Of a DNA stretch of 58,296 nt, positions 1 through 11,022 are shown piece by piece. The stretch spans positions 1 through 58,296 of the forward strand of contig JWZX01003314.1 of NCBI GenBank assembly GCA_001275005.1. The letters run 5' to 3'. Source of the DNA: Chrysochromulina tobinii. Taxonomy: Eukaryota > Haptophyta > Prymnesiales > Chrysochromulinaceae. The notes beneath the pieces were generated by a model that made no database searches, was not told the origin of the DNA, and was given only the letters and a program-made list of their open reading frames with translations. Positions within the stretch are counted from its first letter, which is position 1; every line of letters starts with the position of its first letter. The translations under genes and the position numbers were made by a program.

Positions 1-1
1 G

Positions 2-3000
2 GCGGCAGCGGCGGAGGCGGAGGCGGAGGCGGAGGCCAATGCCAAGCCCGTCGGCATCGGGCGGCCGATGGATGCGATTGAGAGCCTCGACCCACCCAAA
101 TATAGGACGTCTGTGGAGCGAATGGTCGATGGGAACCGCCCGCTGATTGTACGTCTCCGTTGCGGCCTCGACTCCGAGCAGACGGGCATGATCGCGCCGG
201 GCGGCAAGCTGCATGTGCTAGAGACGCGCCTCGCGGCCGACGGCTCCCTCCGAGCCTTGGTACTCGTCGACGCGACCCAGGCGACCGTCGTGATGTCGCC
301 GCGCGAGCGAAGCGGCCATGCTCCATACGACGCTCCGCCCTCGCCGCGCTCGCCACGGCGCGCGCGTGTGCGCCCGACGGTGCCGCCGGACTCGTGGGTC
401 GCCGAGGGTAAGTGGGATGAGGTCGAGACTTTCGACCCCCTCTCTCCATTCTCGTCCGACTCGTCGCCGCACGCCCTGAGCAGCTTCAGTCCGGTTGGGA
501 CCCCTTACGGCACCTCACGGACGCACCGAGCGTCCGTCGAGCTCTTCGCCCGTGATTTCGGTCCGCCGGTGGCGCCCTCCTCCCTCCGCGGGCATGACGG
601 GCACCACGCCTTTCGACGGACGCGAGAGCTCTCGGAGCCCAAACCGCCTCCAGTTAGCGTCGTGCCGGGCGCGAGGACGCGCAGCCCCTCGCCCGCCCTT
701 CAGACGGGCGCCGTGTCGGGCGAGCCGTTGGACGAATTAACAGCGGCAGTCGAGTCGTTCACAGCGGACGTGCTCAGCCTCACGCACGGCTGGGTGACCG
801 CCGCGCGTAACGGGCACGAGCTGCTGGCGCGCATTCACCAGGGTATCGACGCGGGCGCGCGCCGCCATTCGATGGAGCTCTGGGAGCGTCGCAAGGCCGC
901 GGACCGTCTCCTCTCTAAGGTAGTGCAGCATATCGCGTCCGAGGACCGCGGCACGGACGACGCCGGGTCCAAGAAGCTGAAGCTGCACACGGCGGACATG
1001 GCTGAGCGGCGCGCCGGCCCGTCCCTCGCTCACGAGCTCACCAGCATGGCTGAGGATCCAGACGGCATTGGCTTCGCATTCGGTGGCGCGGATCCGGGCG
1101 TGTTGCACGCCCATGGGCAGGTGAGCAGCGTCCTCTGATGACCTCTGAGTGTCCTCCCGATGACCTCTGATTATCCCTTCGGACCGGTATTGCATGCCCA
1201 TGGGCAGGTGGTCAAATTCCATACTGTCCGTTACTCGATAGGGCTCGCCGGCCGTTACTGGCTGCACGTTGGCCTGCGCCAGCAGGAGACCCGGCTGCTC
1301 GGCTCGCCTTTTTTGCTCGAAGTGTCGCCTGGCGCAGCCCACGCGCGCTCGTCCCCCTTGCCGGCGGACGCACTCCCTCTCACTGGGCTGGTGCGTCCTC
1401 TGAAAGGAGGAGAGGTGAGTTGTGAACTGCTCGTGACGCTCCGCGATCGTATGGGGAATCGGTGTACGAGCGGTGGCGCGGCGCTGACTGTGAACACCGT
1501 GATCAACGTCGCGGGCGAGGAGAAGAAGAAGCTCAAGGAGAACGAAGCGGCCGCCGTCACCAACGTCGTCAGCAAATGCGTCGACAACAAAGACGGGAGC
1601 TACCGGCTTGGCTGGACCTCCCAGGTGGCGGGCGTGTACTCGGTGTCGATCACCATCGACAACGTTCACCTGGTCGGCTCTCCGGTGATGATGACCTTGC
1701 AGGCGGGCCCGCCCGAGATTGACCAGATTCAAGTGTCCGGCGACGGCACCCAGCAGGCGCAGGCGGGTAAGCCTGCCCTCGTCGTGCTCAAATGCAAGGA
1801 CTTTTTCGGCAACGTCGCCTCGACGAGTGGCTCTGCGATCTTCTTTGGGCTCCGACTGCTGATCCGCGACCCCAAGGAATCCAAGGTGATTGCCACTGAT
1901 GGCCACTGATGACCACTGATTGCCACTGATCGTCCATGATTGCCACTGACTGCCACTGATGACCACTGATGACCACTGATTGCCCCACCCGAATCGAAGG
2001 ATGCGTGGAAGGACACGTTCCACACTTTCACCTCGATGGCCTTCGAGACGACGGTCGTCGAGGACCAGTACCAGATCTGGTACAACGCGCAGCAGGCTGG
2101 CGATTTCGCGCTGCATCTGTGGACCGACTCGGTGGCGGGCGGCAAACGCAAGCTCCTCCCCGGCTCGCCGTTCAACGTGCGTGTCACAGGCGATAAGGCG
2201 TCCGCCTCCGGCTCCTTTATTCGCGGCATTGAGGCGTACAGTTACGGCCCTGCCGAGGCGTCCGACCTCCTCGCGGTCGCGTCGGTGGCGCGGAAGCGTC
2301 ACGGCAGCACCGAGATCCCCGAGATGCAAGTCAAGGCTTCGGTCGTGGCGGGCGATAAGCTTCAACTCTTCCCACAGCTGCGCGATGAGTTCGGGAACGC
2401 ATCGTTCGCGTCCGACCAGTCGCCGTTCGTCGCCTTCGTCGAGCACCTCACGGGCGCCGAGTCGGGCACCCGAAACGACGTGCCGCTCAAGCAGCTGCGC
2501 GATCTGGGCAAGTATGAGGTGACACAGGAGCTGACGAAATGCGGGCTGCACCGGCTGAGCATCCTTCTCGACGGGCAGCATGTGGGTCAAGTTCCGGACA
2601 AGTTGCCACCAGGGATGGTAGGCTCCCCAGTCTACATCCTCGTGAGCCCCGCGGCGCCGGTGGCGAACAAGTCGATCCTCAAGCCGCCAGAGGAGCCGCC
2701 CACTCAGCACTCGACATGCACGCTCACTCTCGAAACGTTTGACAAGTTTGGCAACCGCATGAACAAGGGCGGCGCGACGATCGCGGCGCGCACGGTGGGC
2801 ACCGGCTGCTCGCCCATCACCGTCGTAGATGGCAAGGACGGAACGTACTCCCTCTCGTTCTCGTGCTCGATCGTGGGCGAGTGCAAGGTGGTCGTGCGCC
2901 TAGATAACGTCGAGATGCCGTCGCTGACCGTCGGGTTCGTCAAAGGCGAGGACCTTGAGAAGGATTTCGAGAAGGAGAAGGAGCCGGAGAAGGGGAAGCC

Positions 3001-3043
3001 TGGCGCGCGCGGGGCCAAGAAGAAGGAGATATCAGATATCTGA
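2..3043 (+). CDS. Filamin-repeat protein, 5' partial
   Basis: The frame is open from base 2, so the N-terminus lies outside the window; the first visible ATG is at 68. Exons are 2-1120, 1208-1885 and 2000-3043 (all phase 0), giving about 946 visible residues. An Ala/Glu start and a Pro/Ser-rich stretch lead to a predicted helical segment (bases 740-960). Then come about five Ig-like filamin/ABP280 repeats, recognised by the recurring pattern D..GN....GG, DG.Y...(W/F), G.Y.l.V.l and GSP(F/V). The C-terminus is a Lys/Glu-rich tail. Filamin repeats are usually protein-interaction or actin-linked scaffolds; no actin-binding CH pair is visible, though it could lie upstream. Both introns sit in short exon duplications. 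The repeat assignment is firm; cellular role unknown. Confidence 0.85.
1121..1207 (+). other. Intron 1 of filamin gene (family A, in a duplication)
   Basis: 87 nt, GTGAGC...GGGCAG, phase 0. The exon end, including CCCATGGGCAG|GTG, recurs at the intron's 3' end as CCCATGGGCAG|GTG, within about 25 bp of duplication carrying a few mismatches. Both copies encode LHAHGQ. The AG|GT in the first copy gives the donor and the one in the second gives the acceptor. The body holds GATGACCTCTGA units. Confidence 0.85.
1886..1999 (+). other. Intron 2 of filamin gene (family A tandem repeat)
   Basis: 114 nt, phase 0. The body is almost entirely ~10-bp units TGATTGCCAC / TGATGACCAC. GAATCCAAGG at the donor and GAATCGAAGG at the acceptor form a short duplication, each with AAG at the splice boundary. 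Retention would add a stop (TGA) a few codons in. Confidence 0.85.
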
Positions 3044-3505
3044 ACAAGGAGAAGTAGATATCCGATTCCTCGGATTCATCAGAGATGCAAAGCGAAGACG
3101 TCAGATTCATCAGAGATGCATATCGAGCAGAGGTGCTCCACTCATCCCATGGCGCATGCATGAGGCATGTATGTGCGCGTGATGGTCGACGGTGTCAACG
3201 TGTTCAAACTCGGAATGTGGCTGCTGGCTCGCGATGCAAGCGGGAGTGCAATTGTGCAGGGTCCAGGGAGTAGCAGCTAGCACAGTCGGAGTATCATAGT
3301 TGGCAAGGCTGGCCGCTACAAGCAAGGCAACGAGCGCTAGCGGGAGGTTTTTGTAGCTTGTACAGGTCCGTGTGTGTGTGTGAAAAGTACAGGCTGCAGG
3401 AATCCGTGGGCCGAGGGCCCCGCGCCATCTCACAGCCACGCAGGGGCGTCGTTTTGAGCGGATTCGCCAAACCTCACGCGGTCCGAGAGTGCGTGAATCG
3501 GCCAA
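3044..3505. other. Intergenic spacer
   Basis: No convincing gene. Just after the filamin stop there is a small direct repeat, ATTCATCAGAGATGCA twice (about 3073-3121), next to GATATC-rich sequence. The rest probably holds the filamin 3' end and the promoter of the next gene, but no promoter motif is recognisable. Confidence 0.5.
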
Positions 3506-3898
3506 ATGGACATGATGCAGGCCGACAAGAGCGCGCCACCGGCGAAAATCGCTGTGGCGCTCCTCTTGATCGTGACCATCGTCGGCGCCATTGTCTTCTC
3601 GCTCAGCACACTCACGGACGAGATCGAGGAGCATTACCACATCTTCCACCCGCAGGCCAAGAAGGTTGACGACCACGGCAAGTCGGGGTCCAACCTCATC
3701 TTTCTCATCGCGCTCTACCCGATCTTGAGCGTAATTGGCCTCCTGCTCGTCATCCCGCTGTTTATGTACATAACGGACCACTCTCCCTTTCAGAGGCTTA
3801 ATCTTCTGAACCCGTTCCACTTTGCCAAGCTGCTCAAGATGGTCTACACTGCGTGGAGCCAGGCTGAAAACGGCAAGATGAAGAGCAAGGATATGTAA
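3506..3898 (+). CDS. Small two-helix membrane protein, unknown
   Basis: 130 aa in one exon, starting at ATG 3506 (MDMMQADK). Two hydrophobic segments are clear, about residues 15-33 and 63-89, separated by an acidic/His-containing loop; the tail is basic (GKMKSKDM). There is no cleavable-looking signal peptide; both helices look like transmembrane spans. I do not recognise the family. It lies head-on with the ZIP-like gene's 3' end, and nothing in the context reveals a role. The hydrophobic pattern and uninterrupted frame make it likely real. Confidence 0.6.
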   Translation: MDMMQADKSAPPAKIAVALLLIVTIVGAIVFSLSTLTDEIEEHYHIFHPQAKKVDDHGKSGSNLIFLIALYPILSVIGLLLVIPLFMYITDHSPFQRLNLLNPFHFAKLLKMVYTAWSQAENGKMKSKDM

Positions 3899-4631
3899 AT
3901 TAGGTCGTACTTTAGGTTGCGTGCCAGTAGCTTCTTCCGGGAGCCGGATTGCAACGCCTGTAAATGATAACTTGCTGCCAAATAAGCAGAAATGTGGCGC
4001 GGTCCTGTCGCACAATCGACAACGTTGGGGTCAATGCACATCCGTCATCCCATATGTGTCGTGTGTGATCCGATCGGCTGATCGCGCCCCCCGGGGGCCG
4101 CGCGCAGTGCGTCGGGCCGGGCGGTGAAGCCGGGCTGCGCCCGACAGGTCGCAATATTGGTCGCAATATTCTTGTTCCGCGGCCATGCGACGAGCGTCCC
4201 GCCCGCGCCGACCGCTGCGAGCGGGCCCGTAGCGTACGTGTGTACGAGAGGTGGATACGCGCCGGCATGGCATGGGCGTGGCGCGGTACGCGCCCGTGCG
4301 GCCCTGCAGTTGTACAACGATCAACGTGGATTAAGCGTGCCGGATGACGACCGGAGCACATGCCGGAGCAGCGCCTTCGTGGAAAAGTCACTGAAGTCAG
4401 AGGTCAATCTTGAACACTTCGCAGGTGGAGCTCCGCTATACGACCACCTGAATCCATGCCTGAATCCAAATCCTATCGGCGCGCGACACCTGTGCCTCCA
4501 CCCTCCACTGGCACTGCCTCCAGCGCTTGTCGACCCCGCGACCCTCCGCACACCGTACACGCCGGACATGGTATAACTCCGCTAAGCGTGAAACGGACCG
4601 CAGCGTAGAGCACTCATGTTACCTACCCCTT
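3899..4631. other. Intergenic spacer between convergent genes
   Basis: The 3' ends of the small membrane gene and the ZIP-like gene face each other here. A 150-codon frame at 4124-4576 shows no domain or convincing composition and I do not accept it. No RNA gene or clear repeat seen. Confidence 0.45.
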
Positions 4632-7600
4632 TTAATCGGAGCTCAGCTCGCTACCGATGGCCTTCGTCAACAGCGCAGCTAGAAAGCCGAAGAGACAAGC
4701 GACGCCGATCATGCTGCCGCCGTGCTCGAAGGCCTCGGGGAGAACAGTGGAGGCGATCATCGTGAGCATGGCACCGCCGCACATGCCCTCAATGCCCGCG
4801 ATCGTCATCTTGATGCCGTCGCTCCGCCCCTCGGGTCCCACGGGAGGGAAGGCCAGAGCTCCGAGCCCTGCTCCGATGCCAGTGCCGATGAAGATGGCGG
4901 TCCACATGAGCATGATGACGCGAGACTTCATGCCGTAAGAGGACATAATGGCGGATGAGGACATGGCCTCGGGCAGGTTGGCGAGGAAGACGCCGACGAC
5001 GAAGGTGATGAGCGAGGGCATGTCGCCCGCGTTAGCGAGGATCCCAAGCACGAAGGACTCTGGGATGCCGTCCAGTCCGATGCCGAGCCAGATCATGATC
5101 GCCGCATTCTGTGGGGGGGATATGGGAGGGGCAGGGGGCAGGGGGTAGGGAGAGATGGGGGAGATGGGGGAGATGGGGGATAGGGGAGATGGGAGGGGCA
5201 GGGGGTAGGGCATGGTGCACGCCCCCCGTGCACATCCATATTGGGCGTCTGGCGGTAGCGGAGGAGAGGCGCTGTGTAACAGACAGAAGCTCTGGGCAGA
5301 CCAGAGGATAGCGGAGGAGAGGTGCGGGGCAGCTGTGTAGTAGCACTCTGACGCGCCTCACCTTGCCGTTGCCGCCGTTGCCGTGAGCATCTTCAACGTG
5401 CTCGTGCAACTGCTCCTCGAGATTCTCGCGAGATCGCAACCCTTGCGTCTCGTCGCTATGCAGCTGGAGATCGTCGAGGAGGTTGGCGATGTGCCTGTAC
5501 AACTTCTGCGTCTCAGTCGGCGGCAAGTCGGCGCCCGTGGCGAAGGGCATGAACTGGCCCAAGATGCGCGCCTGCTTGGATGTTTGGATGGCTCCGCGCG
5601 CCATCAGCTTGATCCATCCCGCGTCGCTACGTGGCGCCTCGACTTCGGGCTCGGCCTTCCAGCCATAATCGGCGAGAGAGGGATAGCCGTGCAGGCACTG
5701 CTTCAAGCGCGGTTTGGTGCATCGCAACGAGAGGCCCCGCATCTCGCCGCCGGAATCGAGGTCCTGCACACGGCTTTCGGCGAACCTCAGCGACCTGTTG
5801 ATCGTCGACGCCCTCCGACTGCGCGCCGGGTTGGGCACAGGCTTCTGTTCGCGAAGGGCGCCAGCGACGCCGGCCAGAGAAGACGAGGAATCTTGGCGCA
5901 ACCCCAAATCGACTTGCGCCGCCAGATCCTTCGGCTTGGCCTGGGACTCTTGCCTAATATGGGTCTCTTGAGCCTTCTCTTGCCTAATATGGGTCTCTTG
6001 AGCCTTCTCTTGCCTAATATGGGTCTCTTGAGCCTTCTCTTGCGCGCGCCCGAGGGTGTTGTCTTCAAAGAACCGAAGGCGCTTTGGCTGGGCCGTGGGC
6101 GGCGGCTCTCCCGAAGCCCCCCGAAGCTCCCCCGAAGCCCCCGAAGCCCCCGAAGCCCGTTCCCGCTGTGCGCGGCGTTTCGCGCCGCCGGGCGCGTCGT
6201 CACCTTCGCCGCTGCGCCGGCACACGCTGCCCCGGGACGCCATAGAGAGCCGTTGGAGCTTCTTTGAGCTCCTCATAAAGCTCAAGCCGCGAGTGAGGCC
6301 GTGATGGAGCGAGAAGCGTGCAAAGGAAGGGGATATGGGCTTGTCTCCCCCCTCAGGCGAGCCTCCCTGTGGCCCCTGAGCCTCGGGAGGCACTTGTGGC
6401 GCGAGCAGCCGTCGAAGCAGGTCTGGGGGCCAGCCGGACGGAGGCGGCGGCACATTGCCGTTCGGGGCGGGCGGACCATTGAGGGGCGAGGCGAAGGGGG
6501 GTGGCGAGACGAAGGGGGGGAACCACGCCAATCGCACCTGATCCGAAGCGGCCGGATCAGGCGAGGTGGACGCCCGATACAACGCGACCGCCTCCTTGAG
6601 TGGCTGATGCTTGGCGGTGAGCCGATCGAGGTCGGCGCGGGCGATCGTCAGGATCGTCGAGGGCACGCGCACGACCGCCTCCACGCGCAGCTCCTGCCCG
6701 TAGATATAGTGATGCAGCCCTAGGATGTCGTTGGCGCGAAAGGCACTACTAGTCGTCGCATTGAGCTTCAGGTCGACGATGCCGAGCAGAATGAGCACCA
6801 TCGGGCTCTTGTCGTCGATCGCCTCGAAGAGAACGTCGCCCTTGCTCACCTCCGAGTCCTGCATGCACCCCGCGAGCTCGGCGAGCACTGCCGGCGGAAG
6901 ATCCCTAAAGACGCGAGTGTCGCGCAACCGGGCGGTACCCATCTCTCTCATGTGGCGACGCACCTGATGAGGGAGGCAATCAGAGGTCATCATCAGAGGT
7001 CAATGGGAAGGGCGGTACCCATCTCTCTCATGTGGCGACGCACACGCGGATGTTGAGAGACCCACTGATGCAGCGATCTCGATTCGATCTGGAGCACCTT
7101 CGTGTTCGGGCTGCTCGTGGTCACTTCACACGCGGCGGCGATCCCGCTCAGCAGCCCCACATCGCCGAAGATCCGGTCCTTCGACAAGTAAAAGTCCTCC
7201 CTGGGCCTCGTGTCGGCGGCGGTGGCTGACGGGTCGGTGTCCTCGTCTTGGTACATTGTGACCCGAACGGAGCCGCGCAGCACAAAGAAGATGACCGCGT
7301 GGTGGTCGTTCACGCCGTCGTGCTGGTCGGCGTACGAGAACACCACGCTCCCCGTCTTACGGTACACCTTGCGGCGCATCTGATGCGTCAGCTTCTTCAG
7401 ATCGCTTGTCGGCAGGTGGTGGAACATCGGCACGATCTTGAGCCGGTCGATCAACGCCACCTTCGTGCGGTTGATCGCGCTCATCATGCCGTGCTTGAGC
7501 GTCGACCGCTTGCGCATGAAGGCGCCCTGATCGTTCAGCACCTTGTTGAGTGCGCTGAAGAACACCCCACCGAACACCGCCGCAGCAATCGCAATCAGCG

Positions 7601-7874
7601 TGCCGCCGATTCCATCCTCTTCCTGATGGTGCATGATGGCGCCGAACAGCTCGATGGTCAGCGCCTCGATGAGCGCGCCCCCACCAAAGGCCATCATTCC
7701 AGAAGTTACCATGGGGCCGGGCTTCGCGACGATGCCGATCGCAGCACCGATTATAAGCGAGAGCGCCGAAACCAAGCCCCAGCCGCACGCGACGCCCATG
7801 TTGAATACCGTGTCAATTTCCAACGCAGTGTAGTTGGCGTATCCAGAGCCCGAGCCCGAGCCTGAGGCCACCAT
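4632..7874 (-). CDS. ZIP-like metal transporter with two CNB-like domains in the TM3-TM4 loop
   Basis: Exons 7874-7044, 6963-5362 and 5108-4632 (all phase 0) give 969 aa from ATG 7874. Residues about 20-105 form three membrane helices of ZIP type. A cytosolic region follows, with CNB-like domain 1 (about 120-275; FGDVGLL in the phosphate-cassette position) and CNB-like domain 2 (about 285-400). A long disordered linker has three EKAQETHIRQ repeats. The final exon carries the C-terminal helices. The usual HN.PEG and HE.PHE metal motifs are replaced by LDGIPES and ANLPEAM, as I recall from a divergent ZIP-like subgroup. Both CNB domains lack the usual FGE...RTA residues, so ligand binding is doubtful. 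A role in metal transport controlled from the cytosolic loop is inference. Confidence 0.8.
5109..5361 (-). other. Intron 2 of ZIP-like gene, pyrimidine-rich
   Basis: 253 nt, GTGAGG...CCCCACAG, phase 0. It has no flanking duplication. The 3' half is a C/T minisatellite (CCCCATCTC and similar), so the opposite strand is G-run rich (5111-5215) and could fold as G-quadruplex. A CTCTCCTCCGCTA motif occurs twice near the donor. It joins the linker to NAAIMIWLG at the start of the fourth membrane segment. Confidence 0.8.
5945..6038 (-). repeat. In-frame 30-bp tandem repeat, three copies
   Basis: A 30-bp unit containing TTGCCTAATATGGGTCTC (plus strand) is repeated three times with no visible change, encoding EKAQETHIRQ in the linker of the ZIP-like protein. 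The copies look freshly duplicated. Confidence 0.9.
6964..7043 (-). other. Intron 1 of ZIP-like gene (family A, perfect duplication)
   Basis: 80 nt, GTGCGT...CTCATCAG. The first 34 nt of the intron are a perfect copy of the first 34 nt of the next exon (starting GTGCGTCGCCACATGAG). The remainder is the family A body with TGATGACCTCTGATTGCC, ending CTCATCAG. The perfect duplication suggests a very recent gain. It falls at the end of CNB-like domain 1. Confidence 0.9.
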
Positions 7875-8704
7875 CGCACGCGCCGCGCCTCCCGTGCACA
7901 GTGTGGGTCAGTGGGCCCGCCACAATTCCTCAAAACAGGGGGAGTTGAATCGAAACTTGTTTTGGCGAATTGAAAGTTACATGCCCCCGATCTTTCGCTT
8001 GCTTGCTTGCTTGCTATCGCCATAGGATATAGCCTCCGTAGAATATAGATAGCGTGAAGGTGTGCTGCGGCTACCGCGCACCAACATAAACCAATTAGAG
8101 GGAGTGCCCGGGTGCGGCGGCGTGGCAATGCGGCGTGGAGTGTGGGCGCGCGTCGGGGCTGGTGTGCGCTGTGGGTCGGTTTGCGGCGTTTCAGGCGACG
8201 GCCGGACGGCGGGACCAGGAGATGTGTGTGATATGTGGCTTGTCGCTTGTGGGGGAACATGTGGGGGAAGGAAAAGGCACAAGTCGGGGTCCCGTCACCT
8301 CTGCTCCTCTCGCTTTATTGTAGATATTGGCCGCGTCGCGTTTTGAATGTCGCGGGCCGCGTCGCCGCGAGGCGAGGCGTGATGGCCTGAGACACGTGAG
8401 GCTACGTGAGGCTCGCGATACATCGGTTCTGGCGGTCCGTTAGGCCCCGTTTGTAGCGCCCCCCGTCCCGTCTGGTCTGCTCCCGGGACACAACGCGCCG
8501 CCCCGAGGTCGGGTGCTCTCCCGCACGGCAGCTATGGACACGCACAGCACAGTCTGACTGCAGAGTTCCGCCACGTGCCCCCACCACGGCTGACAGGCCT
8601 GACATCGCACATGAGCTGCACGCACGAAAGCTGATGATGAGCGTCCGAATTGACGAATCGCTGATGATGAGCGTCCGAATTGACGAATCGCTCGCGTGCG
8701 CTCC
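7875..8704. other. Intergenic spacer with a short tandem duplication
   Basis: It holds the upstream region of the ZIP-like gene and the 3' flank of the next minus-strand gene. A 30-bp unit with TGATGAGCGTCCGAATTGAC is present twice head-to-tail at about 8631-8691, and a small TTGC run at about 8000. No RNA gene or promoter motif recognised. Confidence 0.5.
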
Positions 8705-9946
8705 TCACGGGCGTCCGAATCCCGGCGCCCAGACGACCTCGCCATTCCGGCGGGGCACCTCCGGCATCGGTAGCGTGGGTGCGTGGGTTTCATCGATGGC
8801 GAGGCGGCGCAGCGATGGGGCACTCTGCGTGTGAGCGAGGGGCTCCCCATCTCTCGAGTCGAAGCCGGAGCGACCGGCTTCGAGACGCTCCTCATCATCC
8901 ACAGAGTCCATGTGCGGATCCCACGAGCTCACCCCCGGCAGCCGGGCGTAGCCGCGCCCGTACATGAGCGATGGAGCCACTCGATCGCTCCAGCGGGCGG
9001 GGGCATAGCAACGGAGAGGTGTGAGCATAGTCGACGTGGAGGTGACTTCCCCGGCCGCCCTCGCATTGGCCAGGCGCGTCCGCTGCAGCCGCTGCTCCTC
9101 GCGTCTCGATGCGAGCGAGCGCACGGAGCCACGGGACACGTCGGCACGCAGAGGGCGCAGCCGCCCCGGGGAGGACGACGAGGGTGAGCCCGGGGGCGAG
9201 ACTGGGTTGAGGAGTCTCCGATCGTTATTCGAGGGGGAGGGGGAGCGTGAGAGCCTCGTGGGGCTCTGGGAGCGGGAGGGGGGCGTGTTGAGGCGGAGCG
9301 CCTCGAGCTGCTGATGGCGCACGGGCGTACGAACCTGGCTGTCCAACGCATGCAGCCGCGCCGCCGCGGCGTGTGTTGCCATCATGCGTCCCCCGGAATG
9401 CGTCGTGATCGGCCGATACTGATCCGGACTGGGCGTGATGCGATGGCGCACCTCCCGCGGGACGCGCGGCTCGGCCACGCAGATGGGCGCGAACGCCGCC
9501 GACTTGTTGAGCTCGGCGCCGTTGAGATCATGCATGTTCCATTCAGACCCGTTCGGCCGGAGCAGCGGGGTGTAGTCATGGGGAGCCGGGTAAGGCTTAT
9601 GGCGGATCTCCGAGGGCACGCGCGGCTCGGGTCCGATGCGGATCGGCGCGAACGCAGCCGACTTGTTGAGCTTGGGGCCGAACAAGTCGATCATGTTCCA
9701 CTGGGTGCCATTCGGCTGGAGCAGCGGCTCGTAGTGGTGAGGCGCCGGATACGACTTGTGCCGGATCTCGACTGGCACGCGCGGCTCGGCGGTCCGGATC
9801 GGTGCGAACGCAGCGGATCGGTTGTAATACGCCCCACCGAGCATGTCCCGGCGACGCGGCGGCGAAGGCGAGGCCGGCGCGTGGAGCGCGCGCGGCGCGG
9901 CGGCGGAGAAACACCGAGTGTGCGCGTTACCTGGGAGATGGAACAA
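8705..9946 (-). CDS. PG-rich repeat protein, possibly ciliary
   Basis: Up to 413 aa in one exon. ATG 9946 gives the longest form; an ATG just before the repeats (at MLGGAYYN) is equally plausible. Three ~52-residue repeats share SAAFAPI, EPRVP.EIRHK and YPAP..Y.PL with NG..WN.. between them. They resemble sperm-tail PG-rich (SHIPPO-like) repeats, which coat axonemal microtubules, though the match is loose. The second half is Ser/Pro/Arg-rich and disordered, with an Arg-rich helix (REEQRLQRTRLANAR). A QSAPSL motif near the end also occurs near the N-terminus of the WD40 protein at 16666. No membrane segment. Ciliary function is inference. Confidence 0.65.
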   Translation of the reverse strand: MFHLPGNAHTRCFSAAAPRALHAPASPSPPRRRDMLGGAYYNRSAAFAPIRTAEPRVPVEIRHKSYPAPHHYEPLLQPNGTQWNMIDLFGPKLNKSAAFAPIRIGPEPRVPSEIRHKPYPAPHDYTPLLRPNGSEWNMHDLNGAELNKSAAFAPICVAEPRVPREVRHRITPSPDQYRPITTHSGGRMMATHAAAARLHALDSQVRTPVRHQQLEALRLNTPPSRSQSPTRLSRSPSPSNNDRRLLNPVSPPGSPSSSSPGRLRPLRADVSRGSVRSLASRREEQRLQRTRLANARAAGEVTSTSTMLTPLRCYAPARWSDRVAPSLMYGRGYARLPGVSSWDPHMDSVDDEERLEAGRSGFDSRDGEPLAHTQSAPSLRRLAIDETHAPTLPMPEVPRRNGEVVWAPGFGRP

Positions 9947-11022
9947 CTTTTACCGCAAGTTTGCCATACTTGTAAAACGTGTCCTGGTCCCCACAGGCGC
10001 CGCGGGACTCTGGTGCGAACCTCGCCTGTGCTGTTTCTGCTCAACTCCGCCGACTCGACTAATTTGATCGTCCTCCCGAAATCATCCAATGAATTCTTTC
10101 CCTTCAATATAGGTTCCATCTTGGGATCCCAAGTACATGTATCTTGGGTGTCCCTACATGTAAGCCCCAAGTATCTTTCTAGAAGCTAAATTTCACATAT
10201 CCGCCGCCGCGATCACTAATTGGGGTCCTGGAGGCTGGTCGCGCTATCCCCGCAAGTATCTTGACTGTGCACTGTCGCTAATTTTACTGATCCGCCGCAT
10301 CGTTCACTAATCGTGAGCCTGGAGGCGGGTCGCGCTATGCTACACTCTCCGCCGACCACGACTAATTTGATCGTCCTCCGCCGGCCACGACTAATTTGAT
10401 CGTCTTCCCAAATTCATCCACTTCGTGGGTGGCGCCGCTGTACCTGAACACCAATTTCGTTTCTCTAGCCTCTGTGCAAGTCACGCTATGTTCCGGGGGA
10501 AATTGCACGCCATTCCCAATCGAAACTCTTCTCCTGTTTCTTTTCGCTCCCGAATTTGCCTGACCCAACGCGCTCGAATAACGCAGCCATCCACATGCGC
10601 CTCGATGAGCTCCGTTGCTGCGGCTGCCGACGCTCCCAGCGAGGAGTTCGCAGCGCTCGCCGATTACGCTGTCGACCAGATCATGTAACGTTCCAAACAA
10701 GAGCACCGCCGCCCGCCGGTCGTGTCGATCGCGGCGGTGAAATTCCTGGCGCTGAAATGCATGCTGTCACGTACCAGTCAAGTTTCTCGTCTCCCGTGAT
10801 CTCCCGTGTCCTTTTTTTGTGTGTGTGGTCCATTTCTCTCCCTCATTTCTATCCGGAACAAGCTTTGGTTCAGGTCTCCGGTGTTCGCGCGTTGGAGACG
10901 CGGATGGCCGACGTGGCGCTCCGGACCGCGGATGCGTCGGAGCTCGCAACGTACCTGTCTCACGTGTACCGCCAGCCTATACCCACCGACCATGTCGCCA
11001 TGAGAAATGCCAGCACCAGCAC
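9947..11022. other. Intergenic region with dispersed short repeats
   Basis: Lower-GC sequence. CGACTAATTTGATCGTC occurs three times (about 10055, 10359 and 10387). Two longer blocks share CTGGAGGC.GGTCGCGCTAT (about 10228 and 10319). A 14-bp palindrome CTTGGGATCCCAAG lies near 10121. A short frame at 10605-10688 (MSSVAAAADAP...) might be a first exon of the gene that follows, but I cannot place its splice sites. Confidence 0.5.

Noticed and set aside
737-2710. Long minus-strand frame opposite the filamin gene
   Set aside because: It runs antisense to well-supported filamin repeats, crosses both introns and has no domain; GC-rich DNA produces such shadow frames.
4124-4576. 150-codon plus-strand frame
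   Set aside because: No recognisable domain, unusual composition, and between two convergent gene ends.
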